Shown piece after piece: positions 1 to 8,113 of a stretch of DNA of 64,000 bases. This DNA is from Rhodobacterales bacterium (GTDB lineage: Bacteria > Pseudomonadota > Alphaproteobacteria > Rhodobacterales > Rhodobacteraceae). Position 1 is the first letter of the stretch. Every line of letters begins with the position of its first letter. The stretch spans positions 1 to 64,000 of the forward strand of contig QKJR01000038.1 in the NCBI GenBank assembly GCA_003249215.1. The letters run 5' to 3'. The notes under the pieces were generated by a model that saw only the letters and a program-made list of their open reading frames with translations, made no database searches and was not told the DNA's origin. The translations under genes were made by a program, and so were the position numbers.

Positions 1-246
1 GGGATGCTCTCGCTTTCGGGCACGCTCTGGATGGTGGCGAACCGCCATCTGCCCTATGCCGAGGCGCTGAAGTCGCTCTTTCACGAGGTCGAGGACATCG
101 GCGGCGACGGCGCCTTCCGGCTCACCCGTGCGCATAAACCCATCGTCGGCGCGGCCAAGGCCGCCACGGCCTCCCCGGCCGTCTCCTCTGCGGCCGCCAC
201 GGCCGCCAAACCCGCACGCCGCCGGGCCCCCCGCCCGCGGCGCTGA
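1..246 (+). CDS. RsmC-like class I SAM-dependent methyltransferase, C-terminal fragment (5' end outside window)
   Basis: The frame is open from base 1, so this is the tail of a longer gene. The visible residues (GTLWMVANRHLPYAEALK, then a phenylalanine- and glycine-rich stretch) resemble the C-terminus of 16S rRNA guanine-N2 methyltransferases of the RsmC/RlmG group, where a LW-x-VAN-x-LPY segment is typical. The final 35 or so residues are an Ala-rich, then Arg/Pro-rich tail, an appendage common in high-GC alphaproteobacteria and unlikely to be catalytic. The SAM-binding core and the NPPF-type catalytic motif lie upstream of the window, so the exact target base cannot be judged. Confidence 0.7.
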   Translation, partial: GMLSLSGTLWMVANRHLPYAEALKSLFHEVEDIGGDGAFRLTRAHKPIVGAAKAATASPAVSSAAATAAKPARRRAPRPRR

Positions 247-273
247 TCCCGTCTGGTCCCGAAAGGAGCCCGC

Positions 274-1083
274 ATGACCCTCGTTATCTCCGGCAAGACC
301 GCCATCGTCACCGGCGCCGCCCATGGCATCGGCCTCGCCATCACGCGGCATTTCCTCGATCGCGGGGTGCGCGTGATGTGCGCCGATCTCGACGAGGAGA
401 AGCTCGAGGCCGAATTCGGAGAAAGCGCGCGCGAGGATGGCCCGGCGCGCTATTTCGCGGGCGATCTGTGCCAGAAACTGACGGTGAACAACCTGCTCTC
501 GGCCACGGCCGATGCCTTCGAACATATCGACATTCTGGTCAATGCCGCGCGCACCTTTCAGACCAATGACGCGCTCGACCCCTCGGGGGAGGCGCTCGAT
601 CAGATGCTGACGCAGAACATGAGGGGGGCACTCCGGATGTCGCAGATGACCGCGAAGCGGATGATCGCGCTGGCCGAGAAGGAGGGGCGCACCACCGGCG
701 AGGTCGGCTGCATCGTCAACGTCTCCTCGCTCGCCGGTTCGCGTTCGCGCCCCGAGACGCTCGCCTATTCGGTGGCCTGCGCGGCGCAGGATCAGGCGAC
801 CCGCAGCCTCGCCGTGGCGCTCGCCCCGCACCGGATCCGGGTGAATGCGATCTCCTTCGCCTCGGTGATGAGCGCCTCGCTGCAGGCGACGCTCAAGGAC
901 CATCCCGACTGGCGCGACGAGATCGTCGCGGGCACGCCGCTCGGCCGGATCGCGCCGGCTTCGGACATCGTCGATACGGTGCAATATCTGGCCTCGCCGG
1001 GCGCGGCCTTCGTCACCGGCCAGACGATCCAGATCGACGGCGGGCGCTCGCTCATCGACCCGGTGCGGGTGCCTGCGTTCTGA
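274..1083 (+). CDS. SDR-family protein with altered catalytic tetrad
   Basis: A 269-residue classical short-chain dehydrogenase/reductase fold. The N-terminus has the Rossmann motif TGAAHGIG, followed by an acidic beta-2 end (CADLDE) that usually favours NAD(H), and the C-terminus has the VTGQTIQIDGG signature. The NNAG motif reads VNAA, and the catalytic YxxxK reads YSVAC, so the lysine that normally lowers the tyrosine pKa is a cysteine. The serine of the active site (NVSSLAG) is kept. A GAAAGGAG ribosome site precedes the ATG. It lies 27 bp after the RsmC-like gene and points toward the lipoprotein gene. Substrate unknown; it may bind nucleotide without normal dehydrogenase chemistry. Confidence 0.85.
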   Translation: MTLVISGKTAIVTGAAHGIGLAITRHFLDRGVRVMCADLDEEKLEAEFGESAREDGPARYFAGDLCQKLTVNNLLSATADAFEHIDILVNAARTFQTNDALDPSGEALDQMLTQNMRGALRMSQMTAKRMIALAEKEGRTTGEVGCIVNVSSLAGSRSRPETLAYSVACAAQDQATRSLAVALAPHRIRVNAISFASVMSASLQATLKDHPDWRDEIVAGTPLGRIAPASDIVDTVQYLASPGAAFVTGQTIQIDGGRSLIDPVRVPAF

Positions 1084-1093
1084 CCCCGGCTGC

Positions 1094-1112
1094 GGGGCGC
1101 GGGCGGCGCCCC
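1094..1112. terminator. GC-rich hairpin between convergent genes
   Basis: A perfect 7-bp stem GGGGCGC/GCGCCCC with a 5-base loop sits between the stop of the SDR gene and the stop of the opposite-strand lipoprotein gene. There is no clear T-tract on either side, so it is only a candidate bidirectional terminator. Confidence 0.4.
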
Positions 1113-1128
1113 CCGGGTGGCTGTCAGG

Positions 1129-1548
1129 TCATTCGGGATAGGCGACCTCGCAGGCGGCGATATTGGCCTCGGCCTGCGGGGTCAGCTCCTTGATCTTGGC
1201 CACCAGCCCGTCACGCTTGTTCATCTCCGAGACCGGGTCGATCGGCACGCGGCGCGTATGCGTCACGGTTTCCGGCACGAAGCACATCTTCGGACGGACC
1301 TTCACCGGCTGGCCATCGGCGCCCGGCGGCGGCGGGGCGGGCTGCACGCGGCATTCGACCCAGCGATGCTCGATCGTTTCGTACTCCTCCCAGGCATAGC
1401 CGCGCGCGAGGTTGCCGTTCACCTCGTCGAGCAGTTTCTGCAGCGTGCGGATCTCGCGCGTCGAGCGGTTGACGCATTGCTCTTGCGGGGTGCCGCACCC
1501 GGCCAGAAGCGCAAGCCCCAGAAGGGCCATTCCGGTAACGACTCGCAT
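1129..1548 (-). CDS. small lipoprotein of unknown function
   Basis: A 139-residue protein whose start ATG is preceded by GGAGGATAGG. The N-terminus is a lipoprotein signal peptide with lipobox LLAGC, giving a lipidated Cys18 after cleavage. Four later cysteines (in EQCVN, VECRV, KMCFV and AACEV) could form two disulfides, which fits a periplasmic location. The middle has an APPPPGADGQP linker and the C-terminus is helical. I do not recognise a named family. A longer open frame continues upstream on this strand but overlaps hemF and is best ignored. It is divergent from hemF, with 115 bp between the two starts. Confidence 0.8.
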   Translation of the reverse strand: MRVVTGMALLGLALLAGCGTPQEQCVNRSTREIRTLQKLLDEVNGNLARGYAWEEYETIEHRWVECRVQPAPPPPGADGQPVKVRPKMCFVPETVTHTRRVPIDPVSEMNKRDGLVAKIKELTPQAEANIAACEVAYPE

Positions 1549-1663
1549 CCTATCCTCCACCCGTGACGAAACGCCCGGGCATCCTGCTCCGGTCGCGGCG
1601 AAAAGGCAATTCACGCCCGTGCGCGCGCCTGCTATCACCGCGGGGCGCTGAGAAGGAGCCGAG

Positions 1664-2575
1664 ATGACCGAAGACATCACCGCGGATTTCACCGCCCGCA
1701 AAGACACCGCCAGCCGCTGGTTCTCCGAGCTGCGCGACCGGATCGTGGGCGCGTTCGAGGCGCTCGAGGACGGGTTCGAGGATGGCTCGGGCCGCGCGCC
1801 CGGCCGTTTCGAGGTGACACCGACAGAGCGCAAGGGCCCCTCGGGCGAGGATAACGGCGGCGGGCTGATGAGCGTGATGCGCGGCGGGCGCGTCTTCGAG
1901 AAGGTCGGTGTCAATATCTCGACCGTCTGGGGCACGCTCGCGCCCCGCGCGCAAAAGGCGATGGCGGCACGCGGGGTGCCCGGGATGGAGGCCGATCCGC
2001 GCTTCTGGGCTTCGGGCATCAGCCTTGTCGCCCACATGCAGAACCCGCACACCCCCGCGGTCCACATGAACACGCGGATGTTCTGGACGCCGGGCGCCTG
2101 GTGGTTCGGCGGCGGCGCAGATCTCAACCCCTGTCTGGAATATCCCGAGGATACAGCGCATTTTCATGCCGCGCTGGAGCGGGCCTGCGACGCGCATGGG
2201 CGCGATTACTACGTGCGGTTCAAATCCTGGGCGGATGAATATTTCTTCGTGCCGCACCGGGGCCGGGCGCGCGGCGTCGGCGGCATCTTCTATGACGATC
2301 TGAATTCGGGCGGCGCGCTCGCCGATAGCTGGGAGGCCGATTTCGCCTTCACCAAGGCGGTGGGCGAGGCCTTCCTGCCCGCTTTCGTGCCGGTGACCGA
2401 GCGGCGCCTTGGCACGCCCGCGACCGAGGCCGACCGCGAGGCGCAGCTCATCCACCGCGGGCTTTATGCCGAATACAACCTCGTCTATGACCGGGGCACG
2501 AAATTCGGCCTCGAGACCGGGCACAATGCCGATGCGGTGCTGATGAGCCTGCCGCCGCTTGCGAAATGGGTCTGA
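1664..2575 (+). CDS. hemF: oxygen-dependent coproporphyrinogen III oxidase
   Basis: HemF carries out the aerobic oxidative decarboxylation of coproporphyrinogen III to protoporphyrinogen IX, a cytosolic step of heme and bacteriochlorophyll synthesis. The 303-residue length is normal for the family. The family signature MNTRMFWTPGAWWFGG with the downstream GADLNPC is intact, as are the RGVGGIFYDDL and LVYDRGTKFGLETG segments. A good AAGGAG site lies 7 bases before the ATG. It is the first of three heme genes (hemF, hemE, hemC) within 6.4 kb, though separate genes and strand changes lie between them, so they are not one operon. No FNR-type TTGAT-N4-ATCAA site was seen upstream. Confidence 0.96.
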   Translation: MTEDITADFTARKDTASRWFSELRDRIVGAFEALEDGFEDGSGRAPGRFEVTPTERKGPSGEDNGGGLMSVMRGGRVFEKVGVNISTVWGTLAPRAQKAMAARGVPGMEADPRFWASGISLVAHMQNPHTPAVHMNTRMFWTPGAWWFGGGADLNPCLEYPEDTAHFHAALERACDAHGRDYYVRFKSWADEYFFVPHRGRARGVGGIFYDDLNSGGALADSWEADFAFTKAVGEAFLPAFVPVTERRLGTPATEADREAQLIHRGLYAEYNLVYDRGTKFGLETGHNADAVLMSLPPLAKWV

Positions 2576-2609
2576 CCGTTTGGCGGTCTGACAGGGCAGG
2601 GCGCGCCGC

Positions 2610-3062
2610 TCAGGCGCGCTCGTCCTTCGTGCTCTCCATCACGATATAGGACGTGATCGCTGAGACCTGCGGCAGCGTGCCGAGCACCTCGGTGTGGAAA
2701 TGCTTGTAATGCGCGAGGTCGCGCGCCTCGACCCGCAGGATATATTCGAAGACCCCGGTCACGTTATGGCATTCGCGCACCTCGGGCGCACGCGCCACCG
2801 CGCGCTCGAAGGCCTCCTGCGAGGCCTTGGTATGCACCGAGAGCCCGACCGTGACATAGGCCAGAAACCCGCCGCCGCGGGCCTCGGGCGCGACCACCGC
2901 ACGATAGCCGCGAATGATGCCCGTGCGTTCCATCTCCTGCACCCGGCGCAGACAGGCCGAGGGCGAGAGGCCCACTCGCTCCGCCAATTCCAGATTGGGC
3001 AGCCGCCCCTCGCGTTCGAGGATGCGCAATATCTTTTGGTTGATTGCGTCAATGTTCGTCAT
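2610..3062 (-). CDS. Lrp/AsnC-family transcriptional regulator
   Basis: A 150-residue leucine-responsive-type regulator. The N-terminal winged helix-turn-helix spans about residues 5-60 (LEREGRLPNLELAERVGLSP then CLRRVQEME), followed by a RAM ligand-binding/oligomerisation domain. The start chosen gives the typical MTNID-type N-terminus; a methionine 11 codons upstream is also in frame. It is divergent from a LysE-type exporter gene with 72 bp between starts. That arrangement usually means the regulator responds to an amino acid and controls both itself and the exporter. A pair of ATTGC/GCAAT arms in the shared intergenic region may be part of its binding site. Confidence 0.93.
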   Translation of the reverse strand: MTNIDAINQKILRILEREGRLPNLELAERVGLSPSACLRRVQEMERTGIIRGYRAVVAPEARGGGFLAYVTVGLSVHTKASQEAFERAVARAPEVRECHNVTGVFEYILRVEARDLAHYKHFHTEVLGTLPQVSAITSYIVMESTKDERA

Positions 3063-3064
3063 GA

Positions 3065-3101
3065 ATTGCAGAATATCATGAATTTGGACAATCATCGCAA
3101 T
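3065..3101. promoter_or_regulatory. candidate Lrp-type operator between divergent lrp-like and lysE-like genes
   Basis: The short AT-rich interval between the two start codons contains inverted arms ATTGC (3065-3069) and GCAAT (3097-3101) around an A/T-rich core with GAATATCATGAATT. Lrp-family proteins often bind such weak dyads in the promoter of a divergent target. This is position- and composition-based only. Confidence 0.35.
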
Positions 3102-3134
3102 CCGATTTCGCGCCGGGCGCCATAGGATTGCGTC

Positions 3135-3710
3135 ATGCAAACGCTCATCCTCGCCTTGATCTCCTTCGCCTTCGTCTCCTCGATCACCCCGGGGCCGAAC
3201 AACCTCATGCTGATGAGCTCGGGGGCGAATTTCGGCTTCCGCCGCAGCCTGCCGCATATGCTGGGGGTGGCGCTCGGCTTCACCTTCATGGTGGGCCTGC
3301 TCGGGCTCGGCATGGCCGAGGTCTTCGCCCGCTGGCCCATCCTGCATCAGATCCTCGCCGGGATCAGCGCGCTCTACATGCTTTGGCTCGCGTGGAAGAT
3401 CGCCCGCTCCGGCGCGCCGGGCGAGGGGCGCTCGGATCGGCCGATGACCTTTCTGCAGGCGGCGGCCTTCCAATGGGTCAATCCCAAGGCCTGGGTGATG
3501 GCGCTCGGCGCGGTCACGCTTTACGCGGGGCTTGGCACCTGGGCGGTGGCGGCGATCTTCGGCGCGGTCAACCTGCCCGCGATCACGGTCTGGGTGCTGA
3601 TGGGGCAGGGGGTGCGGCGCTGGCTGACCCGTCCGGCGCAGCTGCGCGCCTTCAATTGGGTCATGGCGGGGCTGCTTGTCGCCTCGCTCGGAGCGGCTTT
3701 GCTGCATTGA
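3135..3710 (+). CDS. LysE/RhtB-family amino acid exporter
   Basis: A 191-residue integral membrane protein with about five to six hydrophobic segments. The family motif near the N-terminus, SSITPGPNNLMLMSSG, is intact, and the conserved FQWVNPKAW segment lies in the middle. Members export single amino acids or derivatives across the inner membrane. Pairing with a divergent Lrp/AsnC regulator supports inducible export of the regulator's ligand. The substrate cannot be read from sequence. The short interval after its stop leads into the DEAD-box gene without an obvious terminator. Confidence 0.92.
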   Translation: MQTLILALISFAFVSSITPGPNNLMLMSSGANFGFRRSLPHMLGVALGFTFMVGLLGLGMAEVFARWPILHQILAGISALYMLWLAWKIARSGAPGEGRSDRPMTFLQAAAFQWVNPKAWVMALGAVTLYAGLGTWAVAAIFGAVNLPAITVWVLMGQGVRRWLTRPAQLRAFNWVMAGLLVASLGAALLH

Positions 3711-3773
3711 CCCTATACAGCCGGGCAAAGACTCGTTAGAAGCCGCGCTTTCCGCCCCGTTGAAAGCGCTCCG

Positions 3774-5804
3774 ATGACCCAGTTCCCGAACCTCCCCGCC
3801 GTGCTCAGCGATGCGCTGACCGCCAAGGGCTATACCGCCCTGACCCCGGTGCAGGAGGCGGTGAGCGCGCCGGAGCTCGCCGGGCGAGATCTTCTGGTCT
3901 CGGCGCAGACCGGCTCGGGCAAGACCGTGGCCTTCGGCCTCGCCATTGCGGGGGAACTCCTTGAGGGTGGCACCGTCTCGGCCTTCCTCGGGGTGCCGCG
4001 CGCGCTGATCATCGCGCCGACGCGCGAACTTGCGCAGCAGGTCAGCCGCGAGCTGCAATGGCTCTATGGTCCGGCGGGCGCGGTGATCGCCGGCGCCGTC
4101 GGCGGCATGGATGCGCGCAACGAACGCCGCGCGCTCGAACGCGGCTGCCACATCGTCGTGGGCACGCCCGGGCGGATCTGCGACCACATCCGCCGCGGCG
4201 CGCTCGATCTCGATGCGCTCTCGGCCGTGGTTCTGGACGAGGCCGACGAGATGCTCGACCTCGGCTTCCGCGAAGACCTTGAATTCATCCTCGAGGCCGC
4301 GCCCGAAAGCCGCCGCACGCTGATGTTCTCGGCGACCGTTTCGCCCGAGATCGCGCGCCTTGCGAAAACCTATCAGCGCGAGGCCGAGCGCGTCTCGACC
4401 ATGGCCGCGCGCGAACAGCATGCCGACATCGACTATCGCGCGCTTCTGGTGGACCGTTCGGACCGCGAGAATGCGATCGTGAACGTCCTGCGCTTCCACG
4501 AGGCCGAGCGCGCGATCGTCTTCTGCTCGACGCGCGCCGCCGTCACCCATCTGACCGGCAAGCTTCTCAACCGCGGTTTCTCGGTCGTGGCGCTCTCGGG
4601 CGAGCTCACGCAGGACGAACGCTCGCGCGCGCTGCAGATGATGCGCGACGGGCGGGCGCGGGTCTGTATCGCGACCGATGTGGCCGCGCGCGGGATCGAC
4701 CTGCCGGGCCTCGAGCTCGTCGTCCACGCCGACCTGCCGCAGAACCGCGAGGGGATGCTGCACCGTTCGGGCCGCACCGGGCGCGCGGGCAAGAAGGGGA
4801 TCTCGGCGCTGATCGTGCCGCTGAACTTCCGCGCCAAGGCCGAGCGCCTGCTGCGCGAGGCGCAGATCAACGCGACCTGGGAGGCCGCGCCCACGCCCGA
4901 GGAAATCATGGCGCGCGACGCCGAGCGCATTCTGGCCGAGCCCAATCTGGTGGAGCCCGCGACCGCCGAGGAATTCGACGGGATCGAGCGGCTGCTCGCG
5001 GCCTTCGAGCCGAAGCAGCTTGCCGCGGCCGTGCTGCGCAACTTCCGCGCGGCGCGCACCGCGCCCGAGGATCTGGTGCCGGTCACCGCCGAGGGGCCGA
5101 AGCCGCGCGAGCGCGCCGAGTTCGGCAATGCGCGCTGGTTCCGTCTGACCATGGGCCACGATCAGTTCGTCGATCCGAAATGGCTTCTGCCGATGCTCTG
5201 CCGCACCGGCGATCTGACGCGCCGCGATATCGGCATGATCCGCGTCTATGAGGATCACACTTTCGTTCAGATCCACTCCGATGCCGGCGCCCGGTTCGAA
5301 GGCGCGCTTGCGCCCTCGATGATGATGGAAGGCAAATGCAAGGTCGAGCCGCTGGCCGCCGCGCCCGAGGGGATGGATCGCCCGTCGCCCAAGCCCGCGC
5401 GCTGGTCCAAGGACGACCGCGGCCCGAAGAAGCCGCATCGCAAAGGGCCGCGGACCGAGGGCGAGGGCTATGCGCCCCGCAAATACGAGCGTGCCGAGGG
5501 CGACGCCCCCGCGAAGCCCTATCGCAAATACGAACGCAGCGAAGGCGAGGCCCCGGCCAAACCCGCGCGCAAATATGAGCGCGCCGAGGGCGATGCGCCG
5601 GCAAAACCCTATCGCAAATACGAGGGCGACGCCGCCGCGCCCAAGGGCCGCAAGGCCGCCCCCTGGGCGCGCGAGGGTGGCCATGGCGCCGCCGCCAAGG
5701 ACGGCAAGCCCAAGGCGAAATTCGGCAAGCCCGCGGCCAAGTTCTCGGGCAAGCCGGGCGGCAAACCCACCGGCAAACCCGGTCCGAAGAAACGCCCGAG
5801 CTGA
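3774..5804 (+). CDS. DEAD-box RNA helicase with DbpA-like domain and repetitive basic tail
   Basis: A 676-residue ATP-dependent RNA helicase. All core motifs are present: Q-motif region, AQTGSGKT, APTRELA, GTPGR, LDEADEM, SAT, ATDVAARGID and HRSGRTGRAG, within about residues 1-375. Residues around 445-520 (RWFRLTMGHDQFVDPKWLLP) fit the DbpA-type RNA-binding domain, which suggests a role in ribosome assembly. The last 120 residues are Lys/Arg/Pro/Gly-rich and contain a 15-residue repeat (KYERAEGDAPAKPYR) three times plus a part copy. This disordered basic tail probably adds non-specific RNA affinity. It ends at a strong bidirectional terminator. Confidence 0.95.
   Translation: MTQFPNLPAVLSDALTAKGYTALTPVQEAVSAPELAGRDLLVSAQTGSGKTVAFGLAIAGELLEGGTVSAFLGVPRALIIAPTRELAQQVSRELQWLYGPAGAVIAGAVGGMDARNERRALERGCHIVVGTPGRICDHIRRGALDLDALSAVVLDEADEMLDLGFREDLEFILEAAPESRRTLMFSATVSPEIARLAKTYQREAERVSTMAAREQHADIDYRALLVDRSDRENAIVNVLRFHEAERAIVFCSTRAAVTHLTGKLLNRGFSVVALSGELTQDERSRALQMMRDGRARVCIATDVAARGIDLPGLELVVHADLPQNREGMLHRSGRTGRAGKKGISALIVPLNFRAKAERLLREAQINATWEAAPTPEEIMARDAERILAEPNLVEPATAEEFDGIERLLAAFEPKQLAAAVLRNFRAARTAPEDLVPVTAEGPKPRERAEFGNARWFRLTMGHDQFVDPKWLLPMLCRTGDLTRRDIGMIRVYEDHTFVQIHSDAGARFEGALAPSMMMEGKCKVEPLAAAPEGMDRPSPKPARWSKDDRGPKKPHRKGPRTEGEGYAPRKYERAEGDAPAKPYRKYERSEGEAPAKPARKYERAEGDAPAKPYRKYEGDAAAPKGRKAAPWAREGGHGAAAKDGKPKAKFGKPAAKFSGKPGGKPTGKPGPKKRPS
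5481..5630 (+). repeat. in-frame 45-bp tandem repeat in the helicase tail
   Basis: Units begin at 5481, 5526, 5571 and 5616 (last one partial), exactly 45 bases apart. Each encodes KYER(A/S)EG(D/E)APAKP(Y/A)R. Because the period is a multiple of three, copy-number change would alter tail length without a frameshift. Confidence 0.9.
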
Positions 5805-5817
5805 TCGCGGCCCGCGG

Positions 5818-5837
5818 TTTCTTCTTGGTCCAAATAC
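5818..5837 (-). repeat. 3'-end repeat tail (distal copy downstream of hemE)
   Basis: Read on the minus strand it contains GTATTTGGACCAAGAAG, matching the dispersed tail motif found after several other genes. It lies beyond the terminator hairpin downstream of hemE, and also just after the stop of the plus-strand helicase gene. Confidence 0.6.
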
Positions 5838-5842
5838 GCAAA

Positions 5843-5880
5843 AAGGCCGGGGTCATCGCCCCGGCCTTCCTCTTTTTCTT
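5843..5880. terminator. strong bidirectional intrinsic terminator
   Basis: A perfect 10-bp stem AAGGCCGGGG/CCCCGGCCTT with loop TCATCG is followed on the plus strand by CCTCTTTTTCTT and on the minus strand by TTTTTGCG. It can end both the helicase gene and the opposite-strand hemE gene. Confidence 0.85.
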
Positions 5881-5894
5881 GGCCCAAATACTCG
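5872..5894 (-). repeat. 3'-end repeat tail after hemE
   Basis: On the minus strand it reads GAGTATTTGGGCCAAGAAA and begins 8 bases after the hemE stop. Same motif and same orientation relative to the preceding gene as the copies after the arylesterase, lytic transglycosylase, glpK, dnaE and hisG genes. Confidence 0.7.
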
Positions 5895-5901
5895 AAAGAC
5901 C

Positions 5902-6945
5902 TCAGCCCTTGCGGATCGTCTCGATCATCAGTGCGACATTCTCGGGGTCGGCATCGGGCGTGATCCCATGCCCGAGGTTGAAGATATGCGGCCCCTTCGA
6001 GAACGCCTTCACCACCTCGCGCGTGGCCTGAACCAGCGCCTCACCCCCGGTCACCATATGCCGCGGATCGAGGTTGCCCTGCACGCAGCCATCGACCTGC
6101 ACATTGGCCGCGGCCCAATCGGCGCTGACCGAATTGTCGATCGCCACGCAATCAGCGCCGGTCTTCTTGGCAAAGCCGATATAACCCTCGCCCGCCTCGC
6201 GCGGGAAGGCGATGATCGGCAGGCCCGGGTGCCGCGCTTTCAGCTCGGAGATGATCCGCGCGGCCGGGGCCACGGCGAAATCCTCGAAATCGGCGCCTTT
6301 CAGGCTGCCCGCCCAGCTGTCGAAGAGCTTCACCACCTCGGCGCCCGCCTCGACCTGCGCCGAGAGATAGTCGATCGTGGCCTCCGTCAGCACGTCGATC
6401 AGCCCCGCAAAGGTCGCCCGATCCGCGGCTTTGAGCGCATGCGCCGGCCCCTGATCCTTGGTGCCGCGCCCGGCGATCATATAGGTGGCCACGGTCCAGG
6501 GCGCGCCGGCAAAGCCGATCAGCGTGGTCTCGCTGGGCAGCTCGCGCTTCAGGATCCGCACCGTCTCATAGATCGGGTTGAGCGTGTCGTGGATCGCCGC
6601 GCGCGGCTTCAGCGCGGCAAGCTCGGCGGGCGTCGTCACCGTGGTCATCCGCGGCCCCTCGCCGGTTTCGAACCACAGATCGACGCCAAGCGCCTGCGGC
6701 AGCAGGAGAATGTCGGCAAAGAGGATCGCCGCATCGAAGCCATAGCGCCGGATCGGTTGCAGCGTCACTTCGGCGGCGAGCTCGGGGTTGTAGCACAGCG
6801 ACAGGAAATCCCCGGCTTGCGCCCGCGTCGCGCGATATTCCGGCAGGTAACGCCCCGCCTGACGCATCATCCACACCGGGGGCGTGGGCAGCACTTCGCC
6901 CGCCAGCGCACGCAGGATCGTCTTGTCGCGGTTCTGTTCGGTCAT
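5902..6945 (-). CDS. hemE: uroporphyrinogen decarboxylase
   Basis: HemE removes four acetate carboxyls from uroporphyrinogen III to give coproporphyrinogen III in the cytosol, supplying the HemF substrate. The 347-residue length is normal. The N-terminal signature [16 protein letters not shown], the GFAGAPWT segment and the GCVQGNLDP and NLGHGI segments near the end are all intact. The start was chosen because AAGGAGG lies 6 bases upstream; the open frame extends further but would overlap the divergent hemC promoter region. It is divergent from hemC and convergent with the helicase gene. Confidence 0.96.
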   Translation of the reverse strand: MTEQNRDKTILRALAGEVLPTPPVWMMRQAGRYLPEYRATRAQAGDFLSLCYNPELAAEVTLQPIRRYGFDAAILFADILLLPQALGVDLWFETGEGPRMTTVTTPAELAALKPRAAIHDTLNPIYETVRILKRELPSETTLIGFAGAPWTVATYMIAGRGTKDQGPAHALKAADRATFAGLIDVLTEATIDYLSAQVEAGAEVVKLFDSWAGSLKGADFEDFAVAPAARIISELKARHPGLPIIAFPREAGEGYIGFAKKTGADCVAIDNSVSADWAAANVQVDGCVQGNLDPRHMVTGGEALVQATREVVKAFSKGPHIFNLGHGITPDADPENVALMIETIRKG

Positions 6946-6967
6946 CGGCCCCTCCTTGGTCGGGCCC

Positions 6968-6996
6968 TTCAAGCCCGCCCTGCGGCGCGATGTCAA
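6968..6996 (-). promoter_or_regulatory. candidate hemE promoter
   Basis: A consensus -35 box TTGACA (minus strand, 6996-6991) lies upstream of hemE. The -10 at 17-bp spacing (CTTGAA, 6973-6968) is weak. The predicted start of transcription falls about 15 bases before the hemE ATG. Confidence 0.35.
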
Positions 6997-7018
6997 GCGC
7001 GCGGATGTCACGCCCGGC

Positions 7019-7047
7019 TTGCGCGCGAGCATCGGCGCGGCTATCGC
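7019..7047 (+). promoter_or_regulatory. candidate hemC promoter giving a leaderless transcript
   Basis: TTGCGC (7019-7024) and TATCGC (7042-7047) are separated by exactly 17 bp. The -10 ends only 7 bases before the hemC ATG, so transcription would start at or beside the start codon. No Shine-Dalgarno sequence precedes that ATG, which agrees with a leaderless mRNA. Confidence 0.45.
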
Positions 7048-7054
7048 TTGGGCC

Positions 7055-8008
7055 ATGATGAAGATGCCCTCCGAAACGGACCCGCTGAAGATCGGCACGC
7101 GCGGCAGCCCGCTCGCGCTGGCCCAGGCCTATGAGACGCGCGCGCGGCTGATCGCGGCGCATGGTCTGCCCGAGGGCGCCTTCGAGATCGTGGTGATCAA
7201 GACCTCGGGCGACAATGCCGCGCTGATCGCCGCCGACAAGCCGCTCAAGGAGCTGGGCGGCAAGGGCCTTTTCACCAAGGAAATCGAAGAGGCGCTTCTG
7301 GCCGGGCGGATCGACATTGCTGTCCATTCGATGAAGGACATGCCGGTCGAGCAACCCGAGGGGTTGCTCCTCGACTGCTACCTGCCGCGCGAAGATGTGC
7401 GCGATGCCTTCGTGCATCTCGGCGGTGGCGGGCTGAGCGATCTGGCCGAGGGTGCGGTCGTGGGCTCCTCGAGCCTGCGCCGGCGCGCGCAGCTCGCCAA
7501 CCGGCGCCCCGATCTGAAACTGGTCGAGTTTCGCGGCAATGTGCAGACCCGGATGAAGAAATTGTCCGAAGGGGTGGCCGAGGCGACCTTCCTTGCGATG
7601 GCGGGGCTGAACCGGCTTGGCATGGCGGAAGTGCCGCGCACAGCGATCGCGCCCGAGGAGATGTTGCCTGCGGTGGCGCAGGGTGCGATCGGCATCGAGC
7701 GGCGCGCCGATGATGCGGGCGTCGCGGCGCTGCTCGCCGCGATTCACGACCATCCGACGGGGCTGCGCCTTGCCGCCGAACGCGCCTTCCTCGCCACGCT
7801 CGACGGCTCTTGCGAGACGCCGATTGCGGGGCTCGCGATGCTCGAGGGCGAAACGCTCTGGCTGCGCGGCGAGATCCTGCGCCCCGACGGCTCCGAAGCG
7901 ATCTCGGGCGAGCTGCGCGGCCCTTCGGGCGAGGGCGCCGCGATGGGTGCGCGCCTTGCGCGGGAGCTGCTTGAACAGGCAGGGCCGGGGTTCTTCGACT
8001 GGCGGTAA
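7055..8008 (+). CDS. hemC: hydroxymethylbilane synthase (porphobilinogen deaminase)
   Basis: HemC polymerises four porphobilinogen units into hydroxymethylbilane, two steps before HemE. The protein from this ATG is 317 residues, the usual length. The N-terminus [13 protein letters not shown], the central SSLRRRAQL and RGNVQTR segments, and the cofactor-attachment site GSCETPIAG (dipyrromethane-binding cysteine) are all present. Three methionines (MMKM) are clustered at the start; the first is used here. There is no ribosome site before it, and a promoter-like pair lies immediately upstream. The open frame running further upstream overlaps hemE and is not likely coding. Confidence 0.96.
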   Translation: MMKMPSETDPLKIGTRGSPLALAQAYETRARLIAAHGLPEGAFEIVVIKTSGDNAALIAADKPLKELGGKGLFTKEIEEALLAGRIDIAVHSMKDMPVEQPEGLLLDCYLPREDVRDAFVHLGGGGLSDLAEGAVVGSSSLRRRAQLANRRPDLKLVEFRGNVQTRMKKLSEGVAEATFLAMAGLNRLGMAEVPRTAIAPEEMLPAVAQGAIGIERRADDAGVAALLAAIHDHPTGLRLAAERAFLATLDGSCETPIAGLAMLEGETLWLRGEILRPDGSEAISGELRGPSGEGAAMGARLARELLEQAGPGFFDWR

Positions 8009-8113
8009 GGCCGGAAAGGTCAGGATTTCCGCCCTGTCCGCGAATGGCGGTTGCCGCGCTTGCGTGGTGCGGTCTATCACTGGGGCTGCAAGCTGGTTGA
8101 GCAGGAGACCCCC

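Noticed and set aside
1549-1663. FNR/FnrL-type site upstream of hemF
   Set aside because: No TTGAT-N4-ATCAA palindrome could be seen in the interval.
2610-5684. 1024-codon minus-strand frame ending in an Lrp protein
   Set aside because: Only the last 150 codons encode a real family; the rest runs antisense to the LysE and helicase genes.
5470-7134. 554-codon plus-strand frame across the helicase end and hemE
   Set aside because: Crosses a strong bidirectional terminator and is antisense to hemE, which is a clear family member.
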